The notes: generated by a model not told the origin, from the letters alone. DNA of 64,000 bases from Sporothrix humicola (GCA_021396245.1 WNYE01000028.1:186001-250000), one strand, 5' to 3'; numbered from the stretch's first letter, positions 10,366 through 22,660 are shown. Translations and numbers: made by a program.

Positions 10366-12620
10366 ATGTCATTCAAGATGGCTTCGCCGGCCCTTGGGTG
10401 GCGAATGCTCCAGCGCGCTTCCCCGCGTTTGGTGACCGGCCACAGCCGGCGGGCGATTGCTACGAGAGCCGCAGCGGCCACAAACCCGGCTGATGGCGCG
10501 CCGCCGCCGGACATCCAAACACAAACACACATTCCTCAACCCGAAACCGAGGCCGTCTCTCGGCCGCGACAGGCAAAGCTAAGGAATGCCCGGCCGTTCT
10601 CCGATTTCCTCACAGACAGCTTCCAGCGCCAGCATGACTACCTTCGCATTTCGCTGACAGAACGGTGCAACCTGCGGTGCCTTTACTGCATGCCTGAAGA
10701 AGGTGTCGAACTGTCGCCGCAGCGAAACCTGTTGACAACGCCTGAGATTGTGCTGCTGGCCAATGTGTTTGTGGCACAGGGCGTCAACAAGATTCGGCTC
10801 ACGGGCGGCGAGCCAACGGTGCGGCGCGACATTCTGCCATTGATGAAGCAGCTGGGGGCACTGCAGCGCTTGGGTCTTCGCGAGCTGTGTTTGACGACCA
10901 ACGGACTGGCATTGCACCGCAAATTGGAGGCAATGGTTGAGTCCGGCCTGACAGGCGTGAACCTGAGCCTCGACACACTGGATCCGCACCAGTTCCAGCT
11001 CATGACACGACGCGACGGGTACTCGGCGGTGCGACGGAGCATCGACCGGATCCTGGAGCTCAACAAGGCAGGCGCAGGTATCCGTCTTAAGATCAATTGT
11101 GTGGTGATGCGCGGGCTCAATGACAACGAGCTGGGCGACTTTGTGGGCCTGACGACGGACCACGACCTCGAAGTGCGCTTTATCGAATACATGCCCTTTG
11201 ATGGCAACCGGTGGAGCACGGGCAAGATGGTGAGCTTCAACGAGATGCTGGAGCGAATCGGTGCGGACTACCCGACACTACGGAAGACAGTTCCGGACGG
11301 ACACCACAATGGACCGAACGACACTAGCAAGACATACGAGGTGCCTGGGTTTGCTGGGCGGGTGGGCTTCATCACAAGCATGACACACAATTTTTGTGGC
11401 GGCTGCAATCGACTACGGATCACAAGCGACGGCAGCCTTAAGGTTTGCTTGTTTGGCAACGCCGAAGTGTCTCTTCGGGATATTGTGCGGCAAGCTAATG
11501 GCGGTGAGCCCATCGACGAAGCTTCCATGGCCGAGATGGTGCGGCTGGCCAGAGACGCTGCATCTATGGCCACACCGCAGGAGCCCAACCTGGACGTCCA
11601 GCTCAGTGACGTTCTGCCCAATGCCTCGGAGCTGCTCGATGTCATTGGCATGGCCGTGAAGCGCAAGAAGGAGCGCCATGCAGGCATTGGCGAGCTGGAG
11701 CACATGAAGAACCGGCCGATGATCTTGATAGGTGGGTAGTGCTTTTACTCTGGCGGCGAGAAGAGCTTCACTCTGGACTACACGGACAGGCAGGACAGGT
11801 GGGTTGAATCTGGAGAGCCGGCATTTCGATATGCATCCCCATCTACATATCGGAGGACTTGCGGCTAACTTTTGCCTCAGGTCGCGAACGCCAGTCTTTG
11901 CCGCCGGTATATGGCAGCGCTGGTCTTGTCAAGGGCTGGAGCATGCCCTCTACGCCATTTCTCTCATCACGATTTATGAAGACTACCTCCACGAACGGGC
12001 TATCTCATCTGTCATACAGACGACAATACCACTCTACGGCTCGCCGTTTAGGCCAGGACAACGATACCAAGAAGGGTGGCCAGCAACTACCTACAGAAGA
12101 GGAGCCACGCCTTACACATGTCTCGGCATCCGGCACGGCACACATGGTTCCTGTCGGCGAGAAAGCTGTGACATCGCGAACGGCAGCAGCAGCATGTACA
12201 GTCCGATTTTCCAGCCCTGTGGCGGCAGCTCTGGTCCGGGCAAACGACATGGCCAAAGGCGACGTGCTCGGCGTGGCACGCGTCGCCGGTATTATGGCGT
12301 CCAAGCGGACGGCAGATCTCATTCCATTGTGCCACCCATTGGCTCTCTCGCATGTGGCGGTCGACCTAGCCGTTTCTGAAGGCAACGGCAACGGCAACGA
12401 CCACGGACATGTGGATATTCGCACGACGGTACGGTGTGAAGGCAAGACGGGAGTGGAGATGGAGGCTCTGACAGCGGCATCAGTGGCGGCACTGACGGTG
12501 TTTGATATGTGCAAGGCGGTGGATAAGGGCATGCGTATTGAAGGCCTGCGAGTGGTCTTCAAAGAAGGCGGAAAGAGCGGCCGTTGGGAGGAGCCGTCTG
12601 ACACTGCCAAAGAGACATAA
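10366..12620 (+). CDS. cnxABC: Bifunctional MoaA-MoaC (MOCS1/CnxABC type), molybdenum cofactor step 1
   Basis: Exons 10366-11731 and 11881-12620 (phase 1 intron of 149 bp, GCTAAC branch) encode a 701-residue fusion. The N-terminus is Arg/Ala-rich and looks like a mitochondrial presequence. The MoaA half is a radical-SAM enzyme: Cys101, Cys105 and Cys108 form the CX3CX2C cluster, and Cys344, Cys347 and Cys361 form the C-terminal CX2CX13C cluster. The MoaC half has the KGDVLGVARVAGIMASKRT and PLCHPL segments and the DMCKAVDKGM motif. Together they convert GTP to cyclic pyranopterin monophosphate, the first intermediate of Mo cofactor used by nitrate reductase and sulfite oxidase. If the intron is kept, translation stops at 11739 after Ile-Gly-Gly, giving a MoaA-only protein with the C-terminal GG needed for activity. 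The spliced fusion has Gly-Arg instead. See the regulatory feature at the junction. Confidence 0.93.
11728..11740 (+). promoter_or_regulatory. Overlap of a 5' splice site (GTGGGT) with a Gly-Gly-stop coding end
   Basis: ATA GGT GGG TAG reads Ile-Gly-Gly-stop if unspliced. The same bases contain a donor, G|GTGGGT, at 11732. The P450 gene in this window also uses a GTGGGT donor (52076), so this donor type is plausible here. In human MOCS1 the same choice separates MOCS1A with terminal GG from MOCS1A-MOCS1B fusions lacking it. Confidence 0.7.
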
Positions 12621-12729
12621 AAGAACGGTGAGAGATGGGCATAACAGAAGCGACCCGACAACCATGTGATCACACAATGCAAGGGAGGAGGGGAAAGACG
12701 TGCATGGAGGCTGCATTATAAGCGAGTTC

Positions 12730-12748
12730 TTTTTTTTTTTTTTTTTTT
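12730..12748 (+). repeat. Poly(T) run
   Basis: An uninterrupted run of 19 T about 110 bp after the MoaA-MoaC stop codon, within its probable 3' flank. Confidence 0.9.
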
Positions 12749-15700
12749 GAGTCTCTTTTTGTTTGCTCTTTTTATAAAAGCATGGATGATATGTCTGTTG
12801 GTTTTCAGCCCTGACGACACCATTTACAACGGCAACACAGAGCGGCCGCCTACAAGATTGCGTTTGATATTGTAATGTGAATAAACGACTTACGCAAACA
12901 AAATAAGAACAACCACAGAGAACACGATGAAAGTCTGGACTGGCCTGAGCTGAAGGTAAAGCGACACAGAGGGCAATTGCTCCCGGTCGATGCATGAAGT
13001 GAGATGGAGGGTTGTGAGTGAGCCCTCCTTCGGCTTGCGACGGCTTCTCTAGGCAAGCAGCGCCTCCTCACTCCTTCCTTTCCCCCTCCAGGTTGCGATT
13101 GCCCTTTGCGTAATTCAAAAGAGTCAAATCAGGCAAGAATGATTCACTGCGGACGATAACTCGATGACTGGCATAATCTGTATGAAGCAGTGCCATCAAT
13201 CATGACTTGCATGACGAAGAGAGGCAAACACGCGGGCCATTGGCAGAGTTGATACCACAGCCGATCAGGGCCAGTGAGAGGCTGTGGATTGAAAACAACG
13301 CCAGAATCCTTGCCCCCAAGGCTGTCTTCCAGCCTCGGCTCTTGCTTTCGAATTGTGTCGATATACTTGCTCCGACAACGTTACAGGGACACAGCATAGA
13401 CGAACCACACATTTACGACGCATTTACGATATTGTTGCCTTTTTATTTGTTTTATTTTTACCTATTTTTGTTGTTGCGCTGAATATGTGGCAAAGAAATA
13501 TCGTGTCGGCATCCCCAGAGCCACTCCTGCTGTTTTTGTTTTCAGGGACCAAAAAGTGTCGCGTGCTCTTTCCCTCGAAATTCCGGGGCAATTATTGCGG
13601 TTCCTGTTTTTTTTATGGGGCACGGCGACGCCTGGAGGGCGCCTGCCACTACGGGCGGCCGCCGCCTATTTCACAGCTGCCTTTTGGGGACTTGTTCTCT
13701 GTGGTGGCAGCTTCCGCTTAAACTCTCGCCGAGGCCGTGGAAGGTCCACTGTGATGAGGATCACTTTTACTCAGTATTGCAATTAGAGTTTATAAGTCGG
13801 GTCTCTTCATCTGTTTTGACGTAATATTGAATGTTGCTTTTACATTTCCGAGTAAACAAACATCCGCATTGAACTGCCTCGGATGGTTTCGTTCGCTTCG
13901 CTTCTCGCCTCAACGACGCTGCCTCGATCGATATGCTCCGAAGACTGGTTCCTGGCAAAGGTCGATCGCTTTCTCACTGGATACGACCTTGCAAATCCTC
14001 TACATACGAACCTCTGGCTTGACTGGCTGTTTGTCTGTTTTGTTCCGTGTTCTCCTGTTTTTCATCTGTTGTCGTCGTCGTTGACGTCGCCTCTATTGGC
14101 CCCCACTATCTTCATTAACTCCCATTGAGCCCTGAAAAAGGCCGCTACAGCCAGAGCTCCTCTAGCATCGCCCCCCCTCGGCGGCGATTTCTATTATTTT
14201 TAGCGGCGGGACCACCGTGAGAAAAAGCGCATTACAGGAGGGCGACCGAAGAGACAAACATAAAACCAACGAGAATTACAAGTCTTCTGCAGCCCCAGAA
14301 GCCCGTAGCGTGGGACACTGGAGCAAACTATTAAGTAATGGGCTGCCCGTTTTGGCAATGCAAGGGGGGCCATGAAAGCCGCCGTTCCAGCGTTCCTGGC
14401 GGGTTCTGGGCTGCGACTGCCACTTTGCTGCCGATTTCCTCGGTGGATCGGGCTTTGGTAGCGTGCTGTACGATTCGAGAATGGCAGGAACGGGCAAGAA
14501 CGGCAGGCGCGACAGATGTCGCCCTGAAATTACAGCGAGCAAGTCTGAGATATATCTTCCACTTTTTTATGTTTGGGTCGTATTCGGAGGATCGTGTCTT
14601 TTACAGTGTAATTCATACGGCGTCTCTTTTGAGTATTTTGGCGGTTAATTCTCTTGGACATGTCTTGGATCGTCTTGGGCTCGCCTTGCTTGTTGTTGTT
14701 TCTCCAGGCTTGGTCCCGAGTATTATGATTTAGTTTGCATTTTGGCCAACAAGAGGTCGTCTGTTGTCAAGCAGCTTACGAGACGAAATCGAAACTTCTC
14801 AGAAACAAGTCTTCACTGGCTATCAGCGGCAGACTATCGCCAATATATCTCTTCCCTTGCCATGTCTCGGGCTGTGCCTCTCCGGGACAGAGCAATCTAT
14901 CTCATATTCGTTGTGCAACTTACAAGCCGACCCGACCCTGGGCCAATTCGCCCTTAAATGACTTGCCGTGCTGTGTAGGCCGACCTTCTTCGGTGAGGAT
15001 TGTTGTGGCACACTCCACACATGAGACTATGAAAAAAACAGAGAAGTTTCTGTTGGTATTTTGGCCGTAGCCTTTTGCGTCAGTCGACGTCAACAAAGTG
15101 AAAGAGCAGGAACTTCCAACGAGATCGATTGCACCTTCCTTTCCGTCTCCCCGATGTCTATCCTTGCCTGTCGGAGTAGTTGCGGAGGGCTGTGAATATG
15201 TCCGTCCCAAGAGAAAAAAAATTCATTGAACAGCTCGACCCCCTTTTTCTTCTTTGGGAAACCTCTTGCGTTCAATGTTGTGTCGCCTTCTGAAAATCTT
15301 TTGAATTCAAGCAAAGAAAAAACGTTCTTCCCTCCCTCTTTTCTCGTTCTTTCCCTGCCTTTGCTTGGCCCAGGAAAGAGTGGAGCCAAGGACAAGGGTG
15401 GTGTGGGCCAAGCTTTGCCGGGTTGAGAAGAACAAAACGGTACAGGGGGCCTTTGTGCATAAAGCCAATCACAGGTCGACGATAAGAGCTACATTTGACA
15501 GACCAATCACAGCGCTCGCCTGCCACGTCTTGACAAAAAGGCTGGGAAGGGACTTTCTGCATTTTGGAGGTTTGGCTCGTGGAGGGGAAGGAGCGAGGCG
15601 GCCATGAAGGCGTTTTGTGAGAGAGAGGCAGGAGCGTCCATTTCCATCCGATCAGCCGTCTCTGGGAAGCGCCACATTGCACGCGACAGAAACGTTGTAC

Positions 15701-16222
15701 GTCGTACGTCGTGAGCTATTCTGTGTTTTAATTTTCAGACGAAAGAAAGAATAAGAACTCAGTAACGAGTCTTACAGCGACGTTTGATATCTTTGATCGC
15801 GTGGCGGTGGCGTTGGTGCTGTCAAAGAGAACAGGCAAGAGCGAATGTCAAGACAGGTTCAAAGAGGAAGGCTCGATTTTGTGTGAGATGCGAGAATCGC
15901 CTCCTCTCCCACGAGTGCTTTGGCCGTTAGGAGTAAGTCGACCCGACACACAGTGAAAGACTGTGGTGGGGGAAAGAGAGGAAGAGGAATGGAGGGGAGA
16001 GTGGGCGAGAAAAGAGGGACTTTTGGCACGTGAGAGGTGGGCCTTCTTCAAAGACCAAGCAAAAAGTAATTGCGACGTACACCAGAGGCCAGAAGCACAG
16101 ACATTTTCTGCTGCGCGGACTCGTAAGATACTTTGTTTTTCTAGCGGGTCCCTGCAGGTCGCACTGTACCATGTGAGTACCCTGTGGATCCGCCAGTATT
16201 ACACCGTGAGTACGGAGGTCGC

Positions 16223-16486
16223 TACCAAAAGTCTTGTCCCACCGCCTTTCTGGAGCAAGTCTGTATAGGTTTAGCGCCAAAGTGTTGAAAACAGCTTGCA
16301 CACTGTATTTATACAGTGCTTTCTCCACTGTACGTTAGCAGGGTTCTCGCTAAAGAAATCGCTGGAGTAATTTTGCTTCAGGTGAATAAGTCGCTAAGCT
16401 TCAGGGATTAAATACAGTGGGACAAAATTTATTGGCACTGGATTCTGCCTGACAAATGTGAAAGCGGTGGGACAAGACTTTTGGTA
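16223..16486. mobile_element. MITE-like element with perfect terminal inverted repeats and TA flanks
   Basis: Bases 16222-16245 (starting CTACCAAAAGTC) and 16464-16487 (ending GACTTTTGGTAG) are perfect reverse complements over 24 bp. Taking the outer TA (16223-16224 and 16485-16486) as a target-site duplication leaves a 260-bp element with 21-bp usable repeats beginning CCAAAAG. TA duplications are typical of Tc1/mariner/pogo transposons, so this fits a non-autonomous derivative. It has no coding capacity. Inside is a perfect palindrome (16301-16318, CACTGTAT-TT-ATACAGTG) and several partial CAGTG/GTGGGACAA copies. No second copy is visible in this window. Confidence 0.7.
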
Positions 16487-17131
16487 GGAAGCGTCGTACA
16501 TTTGGGGCAAGCGTGACTCGCCAAGACCCGCCAGAGAAAAGCAACTCTCAGTCTCAGAGACTCAAAGACACAGAGACAAGGGAAGAGACAGGCTATAAGG
16601 AAGGACCCAGATAGTATTCGTGCAGCCGGCAGGCTGCTGGTGGTCCAATGAGCGGCGAGGCGAAGAAAAGAAGAAACGAAGAAGGAAAGAGCGAGTCGTC
16701 GATACACGGAAGGCACGAAAAAAGACGAAAAGAGGTCGAGAGCCGACGCTTCGGGCGGGCAAAAAGGCCAAGCCGCCTAGACAAGCTCGCATGTCGCTGT
16801 TGCCCAAAATACTTGAAAGATCAATTAAGATCTTTGTCAAATGCAAGAGCAGCCAACAAAAGACAAAAATAATTACAGTGCAAGTCACATTCTGTAATTT
16901 ACAGACCGTCTGGCATCCGGAATTGCAGCAGCCTCTACCGGTGAACCGCCATATTGAGACCGAAATGTGGGCGACAGTTCACAAGATGAGAACTGTATCG
17001 GGAGAGCGAATTGGCTGCCAACGCTTGCTTTGGATTCATCGGACGGCGCAGATCTGCAGGATGCGCTGACGTTGAACCCCCTGGCAAACGCCGTTGTCTA
17101 ATGTGGCAACCAATCTAATCTGCCTCTGCCA

Positions 17132-17159
17132 CTTACATACAAGCACTTGTATAAGTAAG
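17132..17159. repeat. Imperfect inverted repeat (hairpin)
   Basis: The arms CTTACATACAAG and CTTGTATAAGTAAG pair over 12 bases with a 2-base bulge and a 2-base loop. It lies 650 bp from the MITE-like element and near TACTCC words. Confidence 0.55.
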
Positions 17160-17545
17160 ATACAAGGCAAGATATACTTCGTACTCCATACTGGTGGTAT
17201 ATCCCACTCGTTATTATCCATCTTAATCTTACAGGCCAAACTGTGATGCTTGGGGTACGTACCCTCCCTGTCTGCCGTGCTGTTATTTCCCAGCCGCGTC
17301 TCTACCGCTGCCCTTTGATATCGGATCGTGCACAGGTGACGCGGAGCAAGGTCACGATACTTGTAGATTGCGACGATCGTGAGCTTGCACACAGTAAGAT
17401 GCAAAGTCCAGACCCAATGCATCTTACACAGCGCACTTGCCTCTTTACACCGTATTTGACAAAGGACTCCCCTTCCTCGTCGACCTGGAAAGTGCCAATG
17501 CGGTGCGACGTGCATCGTGCCTTCCTCTTTTTCGCAGCGCTGCTG

Positions 17546-17562
17546 TACTCCGTACTCCGTAA
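17546..17562. repeat. Tandem TACTCCG words
   Basis: Two overlapping TACTCCGTA units. The same word or its complement TACGGAGTA recurs at 18059-18084, 43882-43913 and 45673-45681. Confidence 0.6.
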
Positions 17563-18273
17563 TTCTCCATACTTGTAAAACGTTTCCACTTTCTCCGCCA
17601 TGCACGTCGAAAGCCTCGTGATGGGACGTGCTGGCGCCTGCGCTGTCGACGCGCCGACAAGTATGCGATGCAGTGCATTTCCTACAGCCAGCTTGCTGCA
17701 CGCCAGCGTCCTGCAGAACTGAGAATGGACGAGAAAAGACGAGGAAAGAGCCAGGTCCAGACAAAAGCCCAGGATGCCCTCATGCATTGCGAGGCCCGAC
17801 AGATGGGAAATGCCACCCTGTGCGCTGTGCCGTGCCCCCCTCCTTCTGCTTTCTCTACCACATGCTCCTTCCTCCTGAAGAATCCTTTGAACGACGTCGC
17901 AACAGCAAAGGCGGTGAGCCAGAGGGAAGGAGCAAACGTGTGTCAACTTGCATCCAAGAAACAGGAAAGAGTGTCGATTCGTATCAAATTGGAGGGGCAG
18001 CAGTTTTCCATACCCCATCCTATCTTTTCGCACCTCACGAGAACAAGTGCATATCTGATACTCCGTACTCTGCGCTACTCCGCGGGTTCTCAGTCACGAA
18101 ACTGCAAAACGTCCCTTGATCGGCCCCCATACGATCTGCCTCGAACTCACACTCCCGCCAGCCAGCAGATCGCCGGTATCCGTGAAATGTTCACAAAGAA
18201 ACCGAAAGATTATTCGTCGCCTGCGTGGCTTGATAGGAAATAAGAAGACATCGGCAGATGGGCGATCTATTTG

Positions 18274-18283
18274 TATAAAAAGG
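18274..18283 (+). promoter_or_regulatory. TATA-like box TATAAAAAGG
   Basis: A good TATA match 107 bp before an ATG that opens a 94-codon hydrophobic frame (18381-18665). It may drive a short transcript or the long leader of the FYVE gene, 2.2 kb downstream. No conserved product is recognisable. Confidence 0.3.
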
Positions 18284-18779
18284 CAAAAAAAGGCATTTTG
18301 ACGGTCCGCTCCAACGGTTCTTTCACAACCTCGAGCGGTATCTTTGGCCAAAATACAGAAAGAGAAAAAGGCCGTCGCCAATGCCAGTCAGCGCCCCAGC
18401 TAGGCCTTGGACCTTCGGGGCCTTTTGTCTTTTGGTGAAGCAGACGTTGCCTCGCCGCATAGCCTCGTCGGCACTCGTTTCGGCCATCTGTCTTGGCTCT
18501 TTTTTGCTCTTTTTGCCCAAAAACACGGCCGTCAATGCTCGCATGTCTTTTGGTGAAGTGGCTCTGTTTGTTTCCAATCTCTTGCCGCTCCTGCATATCG
18601 AACCGCTTCTGTTGTCTGCTCTAAAGAAGCCCGCAGCTCTTTCCTTATCTTTCAGTATCTTGTAATCCCTTATCCTCTGGCGTCACTCATCATCATCGAA
18701 TCGCCTATCACCCCCCCTCGATGGTGATGGTGCCGTCTTTGATAGACAATCGAACTGTCACCTCGATTGGCGTCCTGAC

Positions 18780-18807
18780 TGACGTCTTGATTGACATTTG
18801 TGACGTC
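18780..18807. promoter_or_regulatory. Pair of TGACGTC (CRE/bZIP-type) sites
   Basis: TGACGTC occurs at 18780-18786 and again at 18801-18807. The start-to-start spacing of 21 bp is two helical turns, so bound bZIP dimers would sit on the same DNA face. The nearest downstream gene on this strand is the FYVE gene at 20505. Confidence 0.4.
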
Positions 18808-20504
18808 CTCGTTCTGCCCCTCATATCTCGAGCACCGACGTGCATCTTTGCTGGATCGTTTTAGTCTCAACTTCAAATGCTGCTGACTTCGCCTCCTTCC
18901 CACCGCTCTTTCCTTTCTTGGGGGTTATTTGGGAGTTTGGGGGGGTTGTCGGGTCCGCTTTTATCCCACTGGAGTTTTGGTGGCGTTCCGCAGGGGCCCT
19001 GGGCGAGGCCAGGGGAAAACGCCGTCACAGAGGCGAGCAAGAGAGACGTCGTTCTCTCGTTCTGTCATGTTTGTCGTCTCTTTTGCGGATCACAGTCAAA
19101 AGCACAAGTCCACAGTGGAGTCCTGCAGCCTGCAATCCCCGCTGATCCCTGCACACCACAACCGCCGTCTGCGCCTGCGACGTCCTCGCCAGGTCTGGGC
19201 TGGTCTGGGCTGCTGCTGTTGCGCGTGCGCCGTGTCGAGACTCTTCGTGATCCAAAATAGAGTTGACAGAGCAGAGTGACGGGCGAAAGAGGGCGAAAGA
19301 TCAAAGGCTGGGATGCACAACTTGCTGTTGGCCAGGTTTGCTTTGTGCTCAGTGATGCCTCGCACCTTCCTAAGTCTTTGACTTTTCTTCCCATTCTTAT
19401 TTGCTTCCTTCCTTTTTCATTATCGCTCACTGATCTCTGCTCACTCAACCCCTGGTCGCCGACACGCTCTAGCGCCTGTTGGCTCGCCTCCCAACCTTCT
19501 GCTTGTGAATCTGAGCTCTGTCCTTCCAGTGCCCTTTGCTCCTTCCCTTTGTCTGTGGGCGCCGCGCCGTATCTCTGTCCACTGGCTGGTCGCCCTTTCC
19601 GTCTTAGTCTCTTAGCCTCGATCGCTTCGCAGTTGGTCCAGTCGGTCGTCGCTCCCCACTGTAATCCAGCGCCGCGCCCAGGCCTTTGGCCCACGGCTGT
19701 CCAATTGCCGCTCTTGCAGTTCGTTTGACCGAACAGCCAGAAAGGGAACGTAGGGTGTGTGTGCTGCTCCTGCTGTTCCTACTGCCGTTGTAGACCCAAG
19801 GCCCTGTCGTCGCTTGTCGCTCTTTCCCTTTTGCCTCTTTTCGCCTCGTCCGCCCGCTCTTGCCTTCCCTCATTATCAGACGTCGCTAACCACCGCCCGC
19901 TCTACCGCCCACCAATGCTACCAACGCTACTGGCCCTTGGTCGCTCTTTCCTTCGTTTCTAGGCCCTTTCCCGTATGTAAAAGCATCGTGCCCCCATACG
20001 GCCTCGCTTTCCCACCTTCTTCTCTCCTTTTTGATTTCTGCTTTTCACTATTCCCATACTCCTCTATTTACAGACACGACATCCTTTATTTTAGACAGCA
20101 CCCATTTATATATTTACCTCGATACTCTCAGCATCTGTTCTTCAAGAGAGAACAGAACTAACAGATAAAGCAACCCGGCTTGTATCTGTTCTTTCTTCAT
20201 ATTTGCGCTTCCCCCGAATCTGCGCTTATCTTCTCTGTGTCTCTCACCCAAACAGCAACCTCTTATCTTCACCACCGACGAACCCGAGCGAGGTGTTCGG
20301 CTCTTTTGTCTTTTTGAGACATTCCTCACTCTTCCGATTTACTGGATCTCGATTAATTCCCCTTTATCCCCATGTCCTTCTTCAGCATATCACGAACTTT
20401 TTCATAAAAAGTGCACGCGATCTTTCACAACACCATCATATCGAAATCAAATCACCCTTTTCTCTCTTGGCTTTTCGTAATATCCAACCTCCACATCCGC
20501 ACAC

Positions 20505-21654
20505 ATGGCCATGGCCGCCGACTTCATAATGCCGCGCATGCCGACGGCGTCGCGCGACACCTTCTACCAGCAGCCTCACCACCGCCATCCGCAACAGCAG
20601 GTTCCCAACTTCAACCAGCAGCAGTATACCTACGCAGCTGCGGCCGCACATAACGCCGCCACTGCTTCCAACTTCGCTTCTCAGTACAACCCTCAGATCT
20701 CTCCCCTGAGCACGTCAAATAGCGGCTCACCTACTTCGCCCAAGCCCGCAAACAGCAACAGCAACAACGGCGGCAACTACCACACCCGCCAGGTCCGCCC
20801 TCTCTACATCCCGGCTGTTCTGCGGCCCAACGAGCACCCCTCGCGCGAGGGCCAGGCCAAGGTCCAGGCCAAGGGTGGCAACGCTTCTGACCACAGCAGC
20901 GGCAACAGCAGCGCCGTCGGCGACGGTTCCGAGGACGACGAAGACCAGGACGACGACAGCCAGACCAGCCGTCGCAGCGGTGGTGTGCGCTCCACCGGCA
21001 GCGGCAGCTTCATCAGCCTTCCTGGCCTTGGCTCCTTTGGCATCGGCCTCCTGAGCCGCCGTTCCACCAACGACAGCGGCAAGTGTGTCGACACCAAGTG
21101 GAACCTCGACCAGTTCCCCGAGGTCAACGGCTTTCCCTCGCGGAGCCACTGGAAGGTGTGTATATTGTGATTGTGACTGTGGCAGATTTTACTGTTTATT
21201 GGTTTGTTGTCCTTGGTGTTAACAATATCAGCCCGATCCTGAGTCCACCATGTGCGACGAGCCGACGTGCAAGAAGTCGTTCAACTACTTCACGCGCCGC
21301 CACCACTGCCGCCGCTGCGGCAACATCTTTTGCGACTTCCACTCGGCCTTTGAGATCCCGCTCGACGAGCAGGCCAACTACAACCCCAAAGGCTCGTCGA
21401 ACCGCGCCTGTGCCTACTGCTTCCGCGAGTTCAAGGCCTGGCGCACCCGCACCAACAGCAGCGACTCGGGCGCCTCGTCCGGCACCACGACGCCGGATGC
21501 CAACGACAGCGCCAAAGCCAAGAGAGCCGCCACCGCGCCCACGAGCCCCGTGATGGCTCTCCGCCAGCCCGGTGCACCTGGCACACCGACAGTGGCTAAG
21601 GTCCCTGACGTTGCCCAGAGCGTTCCCGGTGACTGGAACTGGAGCACCTTCTAA
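20505..21654 (+). CDS. FYVE zinc-finger protein
   Basis: Two exons, 20505-21155 and 21232-21654 (76-bp phase 0 intron, GTGTGT donor), encode 357 residues. The first 200 residues are Gln/Asn/Ser-rich and acidic in places (EDDEDQDDD). The FYVE domain is split by the intron: the W-x-x-D motif spans the junction, and exon 2 carries the Cys pair, the RRHHCRRCG phosphatidylinositol-3-phosphate pocket, FCDFHS and an R-A-C-x-x-C end. The first Cys pair is spaced CX4C and the CDFH replaces the usual CXXC, a form I know from fungal FYVE proteins. It probably binds PtdIns3P on endosomes or vacuoles. Partner domains are absent, so the exact role is unknown. The start lies in a good context (CACATGG) after a long C/T-rich leader. 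Confidence 0.9.
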
Positions 21655-22660
21655 ATGCTTCATCACTCTTCGATTCGACAACACTGTTCTTTCTACAACA
21701 TAGACTTTTCGATGATGTAGATATGCAAGACAGTCAAGGGTTTAGTCTACCTTCTTGTCTGCTTGCATATTTGCACGTCTTCTTTCCAGCCTTTTCTTTT
21801 CGACCACGGTCGAACTTTTGCATCTTGGAGTTTTTGGGATTTGCCTTTTTCTTCCTTTTTCGATTTCTTCTTTTCTTTATATACCCAAACCCTCTATCCA
21901 ACACTATCCAACACACACCCTTTTTTCCGACTCGACACTAAATCAACACTACACCATCAATCTTCTCTTCTCTTCTATCCCGCGAATTTTCCTATCCTAA
22001 TTTTCAAGAGCATTGCATTGCTAGGTGCCTGCCTTGAATTTCTTGCTATCTTCATTTTTCCAGCTTGGGATCTCTTGCTATTTATTGGCGCACTTCAGAC
22101 GGTTGTTATTTGGTCTTTCCTGTTTCTGCTTTCGATATAATGTTTTCTTTTTATTGTTTAACTCTGCGTTCCGCAATAGACACAACAGGGAAGTACGAAG
22201 AGACACTGTTATGGTCTCTTTCGTTCCTTATTACGTTTTTTAGATGGGCTTGCCTTTATCTGCTTTTCTTGCTACGGCACCAGCTACACAATAGAATTTA
22301 CCGAGGAGTTCATGGGAGGACTCGTTTTTCAAATCATACAAGCGCTCGTACCTATGACCATGACTTGTGATCCTTGTGATTCTTGTGATTGTGACTTGAT
22401 TTATACTCGTATATCACTGTATATCCAACACCAGAACGTATTTACGGATATGGACGACATATAGATAACATGATGTGCCATTAAGAGATGACAAAACTAA
22501 TAGATAATAAGACAAGATGCCAATGCGTGTATCTGCGCCGTTTGTGTATGCAGCAATCCAAGGAACCAAAATAAAAGGAACAATAAAAAGAAACAAAAGA
22601 AACCGGGATGGAGTACCAAGTCCAAAACACCAAAAGAATACCAGAACCGGATAGATCTCT
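21655..22660. other. Convergent intergenic region
   Basis: 3' flanks of the FYVE gene and the large membrane-protein gene. The left half is T/C-rich. A short TTGTGAT/TTGTGAC tandem lies at about 22362-22396. No gene is seen. Confidence 0.6.

Larger units (their letters stand above)
12621..20504. other. 7.9-kb gene-poor region upstream of the FYVE gene
   Basis: No open frame here shows a domain or a convincing exon chain. Held in it: a T run (12730-12748), a small inverted-repeat element (16223-16486), an imperfect hairpin (17132-17159), TACTCCGTA words (17546-17562, 18059-18084), a TATA-like site (18274), a pair of TGACGTC sites (18780, 18801) and a long C/T-rich tract (about 18.9-20.5 kb) that is probably promoter and 5' leader of the FYVE gene. 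Confidence 0.5.

Noticed and set aside
17628..18243. Overlapping frames of 163 and 191 codons
   Set aside because: Two frames open over the same DNA, neither with a domain or codon bias; the region also holds repeat words.
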